A stretch of DNA of 64,000 bases, taken from positions 13,950,406 through 14,014,405 of the forward strand of contig CM055113.1 in the NCBI GenBank assembly GCA_029204225.1. Reading direction: 5' to 3'. Positions 11,869-24,424 of this stretch are shown in pieces. Source of the DNA: Diphasiastrum complanatum. Its lineage: Eukaryota > Streptophyta > Lycopodiopsida > Lycopodiales > Lycopodiaceae. The position numbers and the translations under genes are program-made. Each line of letters starts with the position of its first letter. The stretch's first letter is position 1. Under the pieces are notes generated by a model, which was given only the letters and a program-made list of their open reading frames with translations, was not told the origin of the DNA and ran no database searches.

Positions 11869-13700
11869 CTAATGTGGATCAAGCATCGATCTTGAGATAA
11901 GACCAAGATTAGATCTTTGCTTTGTGAAGGCACTTTTGCAAAGTGGCTTTGTGAGAAGATCAGCAATACATGAAGATGTGTCGACATGTTCCAAGTTGAT
12001 TTCACCTCCAATGAGCTTTTCCCTTGCAAAATGGTGTGCCACTTCTATATGCTTGCTTCTTGCATGAAAAATTGGATTGTTTGCAAGAGCTTGGGCCGAT
12101 ATGTTGTCACACTTGATCAAGGGAAGATCATCCTCTTTGATGCACTTTAGCTCTATGATTAACCTCTTGATCCAAAGCACCTCTTTAGTTGTTATAATGA
12201 GTGCTTTGTACTCGGCCTCACAAGAAGATAGAGATATGGTATCTTGCTTCTTTGAAAGCCAAGACACAAGATTGCCTCCAAGAAAGATAGTACATGCATT
12301 AATGGACTTTTGATCCATTTTATCACTTGCAAAATCGGAATCCGAGTAGCCAACAATGGTTAGATCTTCATTCTTGTACAATAAACCATAATCTTGAGCA
12401 GAGGATACATATCTTAGAACTCTCTTGGCCATCTTCCAATGTTGGATCTTAGGATCTTGCATAAATTGACTCAATTTGTGCACACAATAGCTCACATTGG
12501 GTCTAGTGATAGTAAGCCAAACTAAGGAGCCTATAAGACTCCTATAAAGTGTGATGTCTTCGAAGGATATTTCATCACCTTTGATTGGGTCTTTTACATG
12601 TTGCTCCATGGGAGTATCTATGACTTTACAATTTTGCATATTGAACTTTCTCAACATAGAAAAGACATATCTAGATTGACAAATAAAAGCATACTCTTCA
12701 TGAAAATCAATCTCAAGGCCTAAAATGTAATGGATCTCTCCTAGATCTTGCATTTTAAATTCTCCTTGTAATGCATCCTTAGTTTCTTGAACTAGCATCA
12801 AACAACTTCCACTAAGAATAATTTCATCTACATAGATTAGAAGAATGACAATATTACTAGCATCAAACTTTAAGTACATAGAAGGATCATAGCCACTAAG
12901 CACAAATCCTAATGAGAGTAGAAAGTTGTTGAGTCTTGAATACTATGATCTTGGTGCTTGCTTTAAGCCATAAAGACTTCTAAATAGCAAACACACCTTA
13001 GATTTATCCTTGATGAATCCTTGAGTTTGTTCCATGTAAATCTCCTCCTCAAGATAGCCATTCGAAAAAGCATTGGAGACATCAAGTTGATACAATTTCC
13101 ACTTAAAGAATAAGGCAAGAGAGATTATGATTCTTATTGTCACCATCTTTGCTACAGGAGCAAAGGTTTCTTCATAGTCAAGGCCATATATTTGAGCAAA
13201 GCCTTTAGCACATAATCTTGCCTTGTACTTGTTGATGGAGCCATCATGATTGTACTTGATCTTGAACACCCACTTGCATCCAATGATGTGCATTTTAGGT
13301 GGTGGATCCATTAGCTCCCATGTGTTGGTGGTGATCAAGGCATCATATTCAATCTTCATGGCCTCATGCCACTCCTTGGTATTGAGGGCTTCTTGGACAT
13401 CTTTGGGCTCCTCATGAGAAACAAAATAAGCATAAGTGGAATCAAGATCCACTTGTTTTCCTTTTTCATCATAAGTGAGCCTCTTAGGCTCGAATCTCTC
13501 CCTCATGGATCTTCTAGGAGTGAAAATCCGAGGACTTTCATCTTCAAATCTCGACCCCTCCATATGTTGATTGTCTTCAATAACAAAAGGTGATAGATTT
13601 TGAGGTTGCTTGATCTTGGCCACTCCAAGATTGGACTTTTCTTCTTCATGAAAAACTACATCTCTACTATCAATTCCTTTAGAAGTAGAGAGCATGCATC
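11869..13700 (-). pseudogene. Copia B polyprotein, 5'-truncated: linker, reverse transcriptase, RNase H
   Basis: Begins mid-linker at MLSTSKGIDSRDVV (13695), directly joined to a Gypsy RNase H linker. It then carries reverse transcriptase (12943-13300) and RNase H to ISRSMLDPH (11869), almost the same as Copia A. Two damaging changes are visible. A TGG-to-TAG stop follows LKQAPRS (12943). The catalytic box reads YVDE instead of YVDD at about 12830. It lacks the one-base deletion that breaks A before RNase H, so the two copies decayed separately. Gag, protease and integrase are missing. Confidence 0.9.
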
Positions 13701-14260
13701 TGTCCTGAAGTTAAATATTATGTGATATCCTTGGCCCAAATGGGTGTAGAGTCAACTTGAAATAAGATGGCATCGGGTAAATCATCGTTGACACCTTGAT
13801 CTGGAGTTGGTAGGTTAGGGATTCGAGATAGATGATCTGCTAACGAATGTTGAACTCCCTTTTGAACCATGATCCTAAACTCAAATTCTCGCAGTAATAG
13901 GATCCATTAAGTAATAGGACCGGTTGTGCAAGTCTTGTTGATAAGATATAGGAGTGCTTGATGATCAATGAAGAAGACAAAAACTTTTTTCAGGAGATAA
14001 TGACAAAACTTCTGAACTGCATACACCATTGCCAAAGCTTCACGCTCGGTAGTGATATAATTGACTTCAGCAGGTATCAATTGTCTACTGAAAAATCGGA
14101 TTGGATAATCCTTTTTGAATTCTCCCGGTTGGGTGAGCACTGCTCCAATGGCATACTTGGATGCATCGATATGCACATGGAATTCTTTGGAATAATCAGA
14201 AGCTCGGAGGATAGGTGCATTGGTAAGGGCTTCCTTTAGCTGAATGAATGCGACTTGTTG
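13701..14260 (-). pseudogene. Gypsy RNase H and start of RH-integrase linker
   Basis: Motifs are MHIDASKYAIGAVLTQPG, YPIRFFSRQLIPAEVNY, TTEREALAMVYAVQKF, VFFIDHQALLYL, then MVQKGVQHSLADHLSRIPN and WAKDIT-stop-YLTSGQ at about 13,715. The TTEREALAM and ADHLSR words are standard for Ty3 RNase H and its C-terminal tail. The sequence then switches abruptly to Copia B. Confidence 0.85.
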
Positions 14261-15233
14261 TTCATCAGTCCATTTTGAAAAAACAACTACTTTATAGATT
14301 AATCGTGCTTTATTAGCAAAATCGAGAATAAAACATCGATAGTAGTTGAAGTGGCCTAGGAAAGAATAAACTTCGTGGATGGTGCGTGGTTCGGATAGAT
14401 TTTGAATGACCAGGACCTTGTCAGGGTCAGTTGTGATGCTGTTTTTTTAAATGATATGTCCTAACACAATACCATGTGTTACCTTGATCTGACATTTTTC
14501 AGGGTTCAAGGAGATGCCGAAGTGTTGACATTGATCTGCTGAGAAAAGGAAGCTTGCATAACACGCTAGAAAGTGCTAGGAGAATTACAGAGACCAAAAG
14601 GCATAACTTTCCAATAGAATGTTTCCCATTCAGTGGCAAAAGCCATTTTCTGTTGATCTTCTTCAGCAATTTGAATCATATTGTATCCGCTAAAGCCATC
14701 TAAGAAGGAGTAGGCCTCATCTCCTGCTAGATTTTCTAAGATGGATTCTCCAAAAGGTAATAGAAAATGATCACGTTCTGTGACAGCATTAAGTTTTTTA
14801 AAGTCGACACAGATGCGAAGTTTTCCATTTTTCTTAGGAACGATGATGATTGGAGAGACTCACTCAGTATGTTTGATTTCATAGATGAATCTTGCATTTA
14901 CCAAGCGTTGTAATTCTTCTTTGATTTTGGCCTTGTAGATCGGATTACATTTGTAGGGACGACTAGCAGTAGGTCTCGCACCTGGTTTAAGGGAAATATG
15001 GTGCACAACTACTTGGGGTGAGACGTCTTTCATGTCTTTATAGGACCAAGCAAAGACATGTCAATATTTGCGCAAAATCTTCTCAAGTTTGCTGCGTTGT
15101 TCCTGATTGATACGAGTCTCGATGTGGACAATGTATTTGTTATTTTCATTGGGCTCACTCAAGGAGAGAGTGATGGTTTAAGCAGGCCTTAGTAGGGTGA
15201 ATTACTCACGTTGAGCTTGTGGTAATTGGATGG
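14261..15233 (-). pseudogene. Gypsy reverse transcriptase lacking the catalytic box
   Basis: Recognisable motifs on the minus strand are ARPTASRPYKCNP (about 14970), IIIVPKKNGKLRICVDFKKLN (about 14850-14790), AYSFLDGFSGYNMIQIAEED (about 14720-14660) and FYWKVMPFGLCNSPSTF (about 14620). Directly after VMQASF the sequence jumps to FSADQCQHFGISLNPEKCQI (about 14545-14490). The segment that should hold the Y/F-x-D-D catalytic box has therefore been deleted. Several stops also occur. This copy cannot reverse-transcribe. Confidence 0.8.
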
Positions 15234-15957
15234 TCACATCCTCATGTAGTTTTTTAAATATGCAGGCACATCATGTGCTGGGGATTCGAGGGGGGCCTTG
15301 CCTTTCAACTGTCTGGATGGTGATTTGGGAGGTTCAGGGATTGGTGTATGAGCTAATGCGATGTCATGAACCTCCCTAGCAATGGTAAGGTCTCCATGTG
15401 ACTGGATTTGAAGGGGTTTCTTCATCTTTTCTTTCATGGTATGGCCACGAGGTTGTGGCTTCGAAGGCTGTGAGGTATGTGAATGAGGAAGTGGTGGCAC
15501 ATCATGGAGGATCTCGTCATCAATTTAAAAAATTGTTTCCTCCTCATAGAGGTCCCATGGACAGTTTGGTCATTTGACATAGTATAGCTTGGTATCAGGT
15601 TTTTTGACCGTAACCTTGGCAATTGGTTCCACTTTGGATGAATACGGCGGAAAGGCTTTGAGTGAAAGTGCCTCCATGTAGTTAAGGATCTGAATATCAG
15701 AAAATGTCCAAATCTTATGGGCAATTCTGAATTCGTAAGACATTTTCATCATCTATGAATATATCTTCTGATTCATCAGTAGGTAGCCATGCAACATTTA
15801 ACAACTCATCATTGTGTGGAAGAATATCAATAAAATTCATATCAATAATAGGGGTGTCTAGATCATGAAATTGTTCGTTATCAACCAGAGGTGTATAGGT
15901 ACAATCATCCTCATGTTGAGCACAATAATCGGCATTCACACAATCAATGGTAGCCAA
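15234..15957 (-). pseudogene. Gypsy protease-RT linker, frameshifted
   Basis: Acidic sequence (15957-15715, e.g. NADYCAQHEDDCTYTP and EDIFIDDENVL) continues in other frames through 15234 as Pro/Lys-rich sequence. Such low-complexity linkers are usual between protease and reverse transcriptase in plant Gypsy elements. No enzymatic motif is seen. Confidence 0.6.
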
Positions 15958-16008
15958 ACTGCGGCTCCAGTTTATGATATCAGTAGATTCAACATAATGA
16001 CATTTTTC

Positions 16009-16821
16009 TTAAGTGGATTGGTATGGCTCAAACGCTGAATTAGTAATAGAGGATTCCTCATCGTAAAAACATGCGAGTTTGAGATTGCCAGATGAATCAA
16101 TGGTAACAGAGCTGTCTCTATTACCAAAGGTGACTCGTCTTTTGCTCCAATCGTGAACGACTCTTGCATTGGTGAGCCATGGGCGACCAAGTAGTAACTC
16201 GTAGGAATAAGCATTAATAGAAATATAGAGTACGACTAGGTCTATAGAAAATTTTAGGCCTCCTAGTTTGATCAGGACTTGTGGGAGGAAATCGATAGGG
16301 CGGACCACACTTTGATCAGCCATCCTAAGCTGACAAGTGCGTTTGGTAAGTTTGTCTCTCAGATTCCATTCTAACATGAGGGATGTGGAAATGATGTTGA
16401 CACCTGAGCCACCATCTAGTACAACTAGGACTTCGTGAGATTGGCGATGAGTAGCTGAAATCTTGATATTATACCTTTCACTGAGCGGATTTGTGAGGTG
16501 TAATGGCATTTTAGGTAGCTCGTCAAGGGTAGTGGTGTCGGTGGATTGGATTTTTTGTTTCCACTTCCTCGCATGTTTCCAAAGAACGTGAAAAGGGAGA
16601 GTCACATTAGCATGTAATAAATCTCTCCGTACTTTAGTGCCTTCAAGGGTTTTGTTCTCAAAAGGCATGTGAGGTACTTTATGGGAGGTGGAAGAGTGTT
16701 GCCCTGATTTCTTCAGATGGGTGAGGATAGACAATGAGTTTCGAATATTCACTATGAAGTACATTATGCTACTGGGTTTTGCTAGGTGCAATTTTAGGGG
16801 CTTGGCGTTGGGTTTGTGCAT
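16009..16821 (-). pseudogene. Gypsy aspartic protease region
   Basis: The ORF contains the retropepsin-like active site VLVVLDGGSGVNIIS at about 16440-16395, where plant Gypsy proteases commonly show D-G-G-S rather than D-T/S-G. It is followed by a hydrophobic region ending in the flap-distal motif YELLLGRPWL (about 16200-16170). It lies upstream of reverse transcriptase, as expected. The ORF is open for 270 codons, the best preserved part of this element. Confidence 0.8.
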
Positions 16822-17125
16822 GAGTCAAGACCCATGCTGGATGAGTTTCAACTGGCAATGTTTCTATTTGCACGGCGAAGTTTATCTAGGCAGCGAATAC
16901 TAGGATGTCTACTTATGTAGATAAAACATCCTCATATTGTTGGAAGTTGATGTGTGGCAAACCTAACTTGGTTAGGATCATAGGTTTGGGCATTGGGTTC
17001 AACCACTTGAGCATTAGGATCATACGGATAATATATAATCTGCTTAGAAGAGTATGATGGTTGAGCAGTATCGTCCAATGGTGTTGGGAGCAATGAAGCG
17101 CACAACTTGTTGTGGAGCGGGTTGG

Positions 17126-18464
17126 TTAACGACAAACTGTTGACGTGGTTGGTACCGATTTGGTGCAGTTGGTCGTGGTTGGTACACCCCTGGTCGTGGC
17201 ATGGGCCATTGTGGAGGGTAGGGGCGATACGCTCGATACATGGGAGGGTGTTGATGGAAAATGATTTCTCAATTGAGGGCATTCATTAGCAGTGTGATTT
17301 CGTGAACGGATTGGACACCAGACATTCTCTCTTGCTGAAAAAGATTTCTCAACAATATTTTTCGTGGCAGTTTGGAAATCAGCATTGAGTTTATCCATAT
17401 GAGTTTGTTGAGCTTTATGCCAGGTTTCCATTTGATACAGAAGTTCAAAAGATTGGGCAGTATTTTCATACTTCGGGTGGTTAAGGCGTTCAAGATTCTT
17501 AGATTTCTTTTCACGATTATCAAAGTCGTCATCAGAACTCAAGTCCTCTTCACGAATGACATCGGTCATTACATCCTTAAGTTGATCATAAAGGTCAACT
17601 GGTTTCAGTTCTCGGCGGATATTTTTAAGAAGTCCAACCAAGAATAGTTTGATGGCCATTCTTTTGGTGATATTTTTCTCAATACATTCTACCTTGAGGC
17701 GTTTAAAATGCTCAGTGTAGCTCCTAACAGACTCTTCGCGACACATCTTAATATGTGATTTTTAGATAAATGAGCTTTGAGTTAATTTAGATGGTTTGAA
17801 ATGCTTGATGAGTGCATCCTTGAGGGTAGTCCAAGAAGCAAGATCAGGAGCTTCAAGATTAAGATACCACTCTTTGGCTGTTCCATAGAGTACCATTGGG
17901 AATAGTTGGAGTTTTTCGGTTTCAGAGGTATCTCCATAGAAACGGCATGTATTAATCAATTTTTGGAGAAATCTAACTAGGTCAAATTCTCCATCGTACT
18001 TTGGTGCATCGATACGTGAAATTCTTCGTTCTAGACGTGGAGGTGCATGATTGGAAGATTTAGCACAATCTCGAGACATGATGCAATTTGTAGAATAGAT
18101 TACCAATACAAATGATCAGGATAGTACTGTACTTGGCCAAAAGTCAGTTTTCTTGTAGAATGGAGAATTTTTAAAAAAAAACTAGACTTTTATGGAGTAA
18201 CAAAAATCGTGGTCAATACTAGAAATCGTGGATAGTCGGATAAATCAGACTATAGTACTTGCGAAATTTCTAGATTAGCTGCACATACTTTTCCATCTGG
18301 ATGACTGAGGCCTGTGGGGCCTAGAATTGTATGTCCTCGGGCTTAGCTAGAGGGGCATCAACTATCATTGCACCCGACGATCCGTCTCGTACTTGGTCGA
18401 TCTAGACCATCTGGTGCTTCAGTTGCTGCTAGACCTCTTCTAAATTGGTCTTTTGCCCAGCCAT
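17126..18464 (-). pseudogene. Gypsy gag with degenerate zinc knuckle
   Basis: A leader segment (18464-18107) reads MAGQKTNLEEV and continues toward the gag core. The core (18106-17762) has RRISRIDAPKYDGEFD, RFLQKLINTCRFYGD and AKEWYLNL, typical of Ty3-type retrotransposon gag. After one break it continues (17746-17126) with REESVRSYTEHFKRLK, LFLVGLLKNIRRELKP and a Ser/Asp/Lys-rich stretch. The terminal zinc-binding motif reads WCPIRSRNHTANECPQ, in which one expected Cys is replaced. A second gag at 51.0-52.4 kb follows the same plan. Confidence 0.82.
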
Positions 18465-18660
18465 CACGGATCTGATTTTCTCTGTCTCTTTTTTCTTTTC
18501 TTTGGCCAGCTTTTGTTGTTGCGCAATTTCCTGGTCCTTATACTGCACCTTGTTCTCGGGTGTAATTTTTTGGTGAGCTTTTTGCGGCGAGCTTTTCTGG
18601 GCGAGCTTTTTTGTGTTCGAAGTGAGCTTTTTCTAGTACTGCTTTTTATCTAAAAGGAAT

Positions 18661-19248
18661 ATACAAGTAAAGACTTATTTTTCATTGTCTCCACACAATA
18701 TGGCATAGCCATTTAACCTTAATGTTGTGGATAGTACTATATGATTATATCAAATGACTCATGTTGTAGATCATTCTCTGAGCTGGTATATTGGTACATT
18801 GGAGTTGCTTAGTTTGTTGTCCGGTTGTTGCTTACAACATCTTGCAATTATTTCAAAATGTCACCCATTACAATAGCCATTAACGCTGTAAATAGCATGA
18901 CATGTAAGTTAAACTACCAATACAACAGTCATGGTGGGTCCAAGTGAACAACCCGCCGTCACCTTTGCAAACGTTTACAAGAAATGATTGTTGGCAATAC
19001 AAAACAACTATGTATAAGGGAGAAAGTACAATTTCATACTAACTAGACAACTCGAATAATAAAAGCACCCCATAGGGGCGATAGACATACTATCGAACGG
19101 ACTATGCAAGCCCTCTAATGAAAATAAATTTGCCAAACATTCATATGCATAATGACAAATGTTTTTTCCATTTCAATCCTACTCACATATTGTAATGTGG
19201 CTACTCCATTTTGCCATTCGCCCCATTTAAAACCAATAACTACTTTAT
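18661..19248. other. Spacer, no gene seen
   Basis: AT-rich spacer between the Gypsy element and the 3' end of the MULE-like gene. No terminal inverted repeat or LTR could be recognised. Confidence 0.5.
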
Positions 19249-22200
19249 TCATGGATAATTTCTCCCGCGAGTGAGTGTTTGAAAGACCTCGGCTTCACTC
19301 AGACTGACTTGATGGACAAACATGTTGCTTAGTTGATCGAATCCCAAAATCCTTAAAAAAATGAAATATATATGCTTGCAGGCAGTATATGGCTTTCTTC
19401 CAACCACTTGTTTTTGGAAGTTTGGACAAGTACAAGATGGATTGGCTTGTATATGGACATCATAACGAATCCCCATTTTCAGAGAAGACTCTGTCTCGAT
19501 TTCAAAAATTTCATGTTGTGACTGCATTACTACTTTCTCTGTTAGCACAGAAGCATTTAAGGTTAGGGCTTTTTCTATATGTGCTTGTGCCATTTTTAAT
19601 ACTTTTGTCCTATGCCTTGGTCGTTTGTTGTCATGAGTATTGGAGTGATATGCTTTGTTGTGGCCTACCCCTTGTTTGGGGCCAGAAACATTGGCAACAT
19701 TACTCACACTAGCAGCCTTCGCTTCCAACTAAAAACATGCTGCAGTCAACATGTCCACCTCTGATTGCACCAATTTTGTTCCTTCAGCGATAGGCCAGAT
19801 GGTTGGCAGTCTTGCTGGTGTTGGATTGATGTTCTTCTCTGGTTCCAAGTATGGGTGCAATCATTATTGCAAAACCACATCATTTGCTGGGACTTCCCGT
19901 TTGGATGGCTTCTTGTAGAAAAAAAACATGGGGCATGAGTGCCTTTCGATGAATTTATTATTGCACGACTGCATTTTCCACTCTTTGGGATCCATCCCAG
20001 GCACTTTACATGACTACCAATGTTAGTTCTCCTAATTGCCCAAAATGTGTCATGTACTATGTGTTCCACCACCTCTTGCTTGTCCTGGAAAACAGAGTCA
20101 CCTGTTTGAGGGAGAGCACTTGAGGTATTAGGTACCTCTGTACCTTGTCCAGGTGCACTTCCATCTGCTTGAAAGATAAATTTTTTGGGGCGGCCTCTTT
20201 CCTTGCGTTCCTTGGTAACTTGAATGAATTCGGGTCTGTGACTGCTATCATCATCTATGTCCACAATCAAGGAAGGCCTCCTCTTCTGTCGCATGGTCTC
20301 TCTCTCACCCTCCAAGTTGGTTCGATTGTGGTACATTGGAGTGCCTGTGACAACTTTATGAACTGTCTGTGATACAGTTGCTAGATTGAATGAAGTCTTC
20401 AATGAGCTTCTTTCAAGTAAATTCTTCAAGTTTGGTCCAGCACCCAAATGTTTTCCAGTAATATATGCATGTTGTTTTGCACTTTGCAAAAGAGCATTTG
20501 CCATATCAGATACAACTGCATTATACAAGGAAATCTTATCCCTTTGCCCCTCTCCAACAAGCCAGCTACCATGTTTGGATTCGGATAAATTGGTTCGTGG
20601 AGTATTCGCAGCAACATTGCTATCCAACACCTTAAGAATGCAAAAAACAAACATCTCAGTATCTAATAACAAAAACAGTTAAAAATGCTAAAAGCAAATC
20701 ATATTTGCTATTTTAGGGTGTGGAAAAAACTTACTGCCACCATGAAATCGCCCCAATGAGCTATTCTGACATTCCACCAGCTCAACCAGCTATCCAAAGC
20801 TGGGATATCAGACTCCTTCACTTTTGTTGTCCTCCACCACTGCCTAATTAACCTGTAATGTTCTAATGCTTCTTCCTTGGTTGCGGTAGCCCTCCAATTT
20901 TCGCATAATATCTTGTGTTGATTCATTTGTTCCTTGGGAACATATGCATTGGTGTGTCTCACGAGGCTTTGTTCCCAATGGAATAGGCATGACCTCTCAC
21001 GACCACTCAGGACATTGTCTGCACCCCCATTGTACACGGTTCTAATCGCCCTCCAGTTTGCCTGGGCCTCGTCTGCCATGAACCCACAAAAGTCAGCATT
21101 GTTGTGGCCAGAACGCTCCATGACTGCATTGAGCATCTCCCAAAATAGAATTTCTGCCCCAGTATCCTCTTCCTTCATCTCACATGTAGCTATGCTCAAT
21201 AGCTCTTGCACACTGAACAGGATAAAATAATAAGTTTATATTAAAAGAGAAAAGTTGTCTCATATGGTCCAAAAAGAAAATAAAAGTACCTTGGATCGTA
21301 GACATGACATGCCATTGTTGACCACCCAACTACTCTTCTGGTGTGATCAAATTGGACCCAAGCATTTTTTAGATCGCCATTGCCTGTTCCTCGCATTCGA
21401 TTTACCAAATCCACTCCCGAAGCAGGTCCCTTCGTTGACGTTTTGAAAACAAAGCATCGTTCCTCCAAAGAACCTTGTCCTGGAAATCTACTACCATGAA
21501 AGAAGTTGTACATTGAATTCGTCTTTAGGTGTAGAAGACTGTCCAAACCATCTCCCAAAGGCATCACTGTGTTTTTGCCTTGGAGACCATCTGACGTAAC
21601 CTAGATAGGTAGATGCAACATGAATTGGAAGTATTTCAAGGGTTCAAAAAAAGAAATCTCAAAACAAATATTTATTTATAAATAAATAATATACCTTCTG
21701 TTTTGAACAAGAGGAATCAACTCATCCAAAAAGTTTCCAAGTTCCAAATCTCCAACAACCTCATCTGGTAGGCGATCAGGCTTGGTTAGAGTTGATGAGA
21801 TCAAATCCCTTGCAATCATCATTTGTACTTCTCTAGGTCCAGCATTCTTGTCAGCCCTTACCGCCTGTTCAACCAAGAGTCGAGTGTTTTCAATACTCCT
21901 CTTTGATGTCCCGAGCTGCACATCATGTAAGTGTTTTCCAGAGTGTATCATCAACCTAGTCAGTGTCTCATTGCTTGGCATCACATAGTACACAATGCAC
22001 GAGCAAGTGTCAACACATGTTTCGTGTCATTTGCAGAAGTGACAAATAATATTTCCATCAGAATTTGCAACATAAGCTAGTGGGCATTTCTTCTTCAACA
22101 AGCCTTTGAAGAAGGTTCTATTGTGTTGGCCATTATTTATCTGGTGTGGACAAGACACACCAAAACATTGGAACACCCCTGCACAATAACTCACTCGGGC

Positions 22201-22976
22201 CACCTTTTCAAATGCCACATTGCTTTTATTGGTTTCCTCCACATGTGTCCATCAAATTTATGCTCCATGCCGGCCATCGAGTTAAATTTATTGAATGTCG
22301 GAGGAAATTCAAACACGATATCACCATCGTAGAATCGAGGTATTTCATCCACTGTCATGCATGTTGGTGACTTTTTAATTAGCCGAGAAAGTAGTGTGGA
22401 TTGAGTTTGGGAAATGATCGTCGGAATGACGCTACTTCCTTCCAATCCAATAGATTTTTTAGCCTCTATGAGGGCAATATCGTCATCAAATTCAACTCCT
22501 TTTCCATGGCATTTTGTTGGACTATCTGATTCTATTGACAACGGTGGTGATTGCACCTGCTCTCTAAAAAGTGGCATGTCTATTTCAAACTCGGTATCTG
22601 TGGGATCCTCATCCAGCACTCTGGGTTGTAGGCCATGGGTTGGATGGTGAGATTGTCTGCTTGTGTTAAACCCGCCTTTGGGGGTATATGTGTTTATACT
22701 GTCACTCAGATTTTCTTGGCTAATCACATTGTAGTGGCCTGATATAGAAGCATCTAGTATGAACTGAACATTGCCCTCTATGTCCGGGTGCTCCTTCATT
22801 GGGATCAGCAAGGGTACACCACCTTCCATTGCTACTATGGCATTGAAGCTGATCAATTTATACAAATCCCCTAGTCTCCTTTCTAGATATCCCTTGTTGA
22901 CAACATATTTGCCATCCAACAAGGGTACTTTGATAGGTCCAATTGCACTATTGGGAAACTCGATTGTCACCTCCAT
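19249..22976 (-). pseudogene. MULE-like transposase gene, multi-exon, probably decaying
   Basis: Five or more open segments run in order on the minus strand. The N-terminal part (22976-22191) is acidic. A Cys/His finger follows (YCAGVFQCFGVSCP ... KKCPLAYV ... CHFCK-stop-HETC, 22190-21995) of the GCM/WRKY-related type known to accompany MULE transposases. A MULE-like core follows with FCGFMADEAQANWRAIRTVY and RERSCLFHWEQSLVRHT (21170-20950). A basic linker with ERGRPKKF comes next. A SWIM finger sits at the end (PSCTCPNF ... ACKHI, about 19430-19360). Introns fit GT-AG rules at 21213-21289 (77 bp, frame kept) and 20631-20734 (104 bp, GTAAGT donor, frame kept). A third at 21601-21694 has good sites but an inconsistent frame. 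An in-frame TGA in the finger and a frameshift near 19.9 kb argue for a pseudogene. A domesticated relative of MULEs is the alternative. Confidence 0.7.
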
Positions 22977-23853
22977 CTTTCCTACTAGACACGTAATTTA
23001 CTGAAACTCTACTTGCAAAGGCGAGGATGAGAAAAAGCCAAACGCCAGATAAAAAATATTGCCAAAAAAGAGAGTCTCGATCAACTTCTCTCAGTCGTTA
23101 CTTGGAAGTTGTATATTCTGGTGCAAAAGAAGCATATGGCAAAGTCAGATGAGCCTACAATAACCTACAATAATTGCCACCACCTTTAACGTCACAACCA
23201 TGGCATCGTATCTTGTACAATTCAACAAAATGGTCAGACATTCAAGTAGAGCCAGTATTACAACAAGAATAGCCATAACAGACAAGACTGTTTGAATCTT
23301 ATGATGGATCAAGCCAAAAGCCAATTTGTTCAATAGCAGACACACATTTTTCCAATCTACATTTTTCCACAATTAACACACATATCGCTTTTGATCTTTG
23401 TATTTTGAATCATTACAATTGGCAAGGAACCTCAAATATCTAGCATGTCCTCAGATAGTAATGTTAGCACCCGATAGCAATCCGTTCATGTTAGTATGCG
23501 AGTTGCAGTCTCATTTGCTACTTAATCCACATTTACATCATTTATTTGCTATCAATGTCAAACATGACGAAATGAAAATGGCTCCAACATAAAATGTACT
23601 CCATGAGGTGCTGGTTGAGCTGCTTGAATTCTATAAAACTGGGATTCAGACATTGTGAATAAAACTTTGGAATATCTCAATGGTGGCGTTGGATGCATAA
23701 ATCTTGCTCAAGGTAAGTTTTACGATAACTAAAACTCATCTTATGTTTTGATCCTGTAAGATCATGAGAATTGCATGTGGTGTTATACTAACAATAAAAA
23801 GATATTCTAAATACAAGTCACAATAATTTTATTTTTTTTGAATTTGAACTCAA
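22977..23853. other. Region upstream of the MULE-like gene
   Basis: No coding signal. It would contain the promoter of the minus-strand gene. No terminal inverted repeat matching the downstream side was noticed. Confidence 0.5.
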
Positions 23854-24420
23854 ATGGAAAAAACAAGTCCGACATTCTCGAAAAAGTGGACACTAAGTGG
23901 ATCGTCACACAACAAAAATGAAAGGTGGGTCAAGGATATACTATGTCTGCCTCGAGCAGTAGATTCCTTCACGTCCTCTCATCAAAAGCAGAAAACGCCA
24001 GATCAAAGAGTACAATCAATATCTTGTACACCCAGTCCCAAGACTTGTGAAAGACTTGTGCACCAAGTCCCAAGGCTTGTAGGTCCCAAGGCTTGTACAG
24101 GCAATATATGCATACAAAATACCAAAACGGCCGGAAACCTATTACCTAAAGCCTGGGCCCTATTTGTAACGGCTCTTAAGAAAAAATGCCTTACATCCTT
24201 TTGCTTGCCTGCGACCATCGACCTCCATCACTTCCGATCAGCGACCTCCATCCCCTCCGATCAGCGACCTCCTGCCAAGGAATACACCCAACGAGTTGCA
24301 TCGTCACTAGAATTTGAAGGATTTGGATTGGGTTTTGGAGGTAATCAATTACCTTTTTTGTAGATTTTTCATCTTGTTTTTGTTCAACACTGAGGGATGG
24401 GAAACCATTTCGTCTCTGCT
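23854..24420. other. Low-complexity stretch with short internal repeats
   Basis: A 169-codon ORF (23854-24363, +) exists, but its content is driven by small tandem repeats. CCCAAGRCTTGT-type words recur at about 24030-24100, and GATCAGCGACCTCC recurs at about 24235-24275. No domain is recognisable and I do not call it a gene. Confidence 0.5.
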
Positions 24421-24424
24421 TACC

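Larger units (their letters stand above)
13701..18660 (-). mobile_element. Gypsy (Ty3) element, minus strand, defective
   Basis: Order on the minus strand: gag (18.5-17.1 kb), protease (16.8-16.0), a long linker (16.0-15.2), reverse transcriptase (15.2-14.3), RNase H and linker (14.3-13.7). It is cut at 13,700, where Copia B begins, right after the linker word YLTSGQ. Integrase and the 3' LTR are absent, and no 5' LTR or primer site was recognised beyond 18,660. Many stops and frame changes occur throughout. Confidence 0.85.

Noticed and set aside
23854-24363. 169-codon plus-strand ORF
   Set aside because: Its content follows short internal tandem repeats, no domain is recognisable, and the sequence grades into a non-coding repeat cluster.
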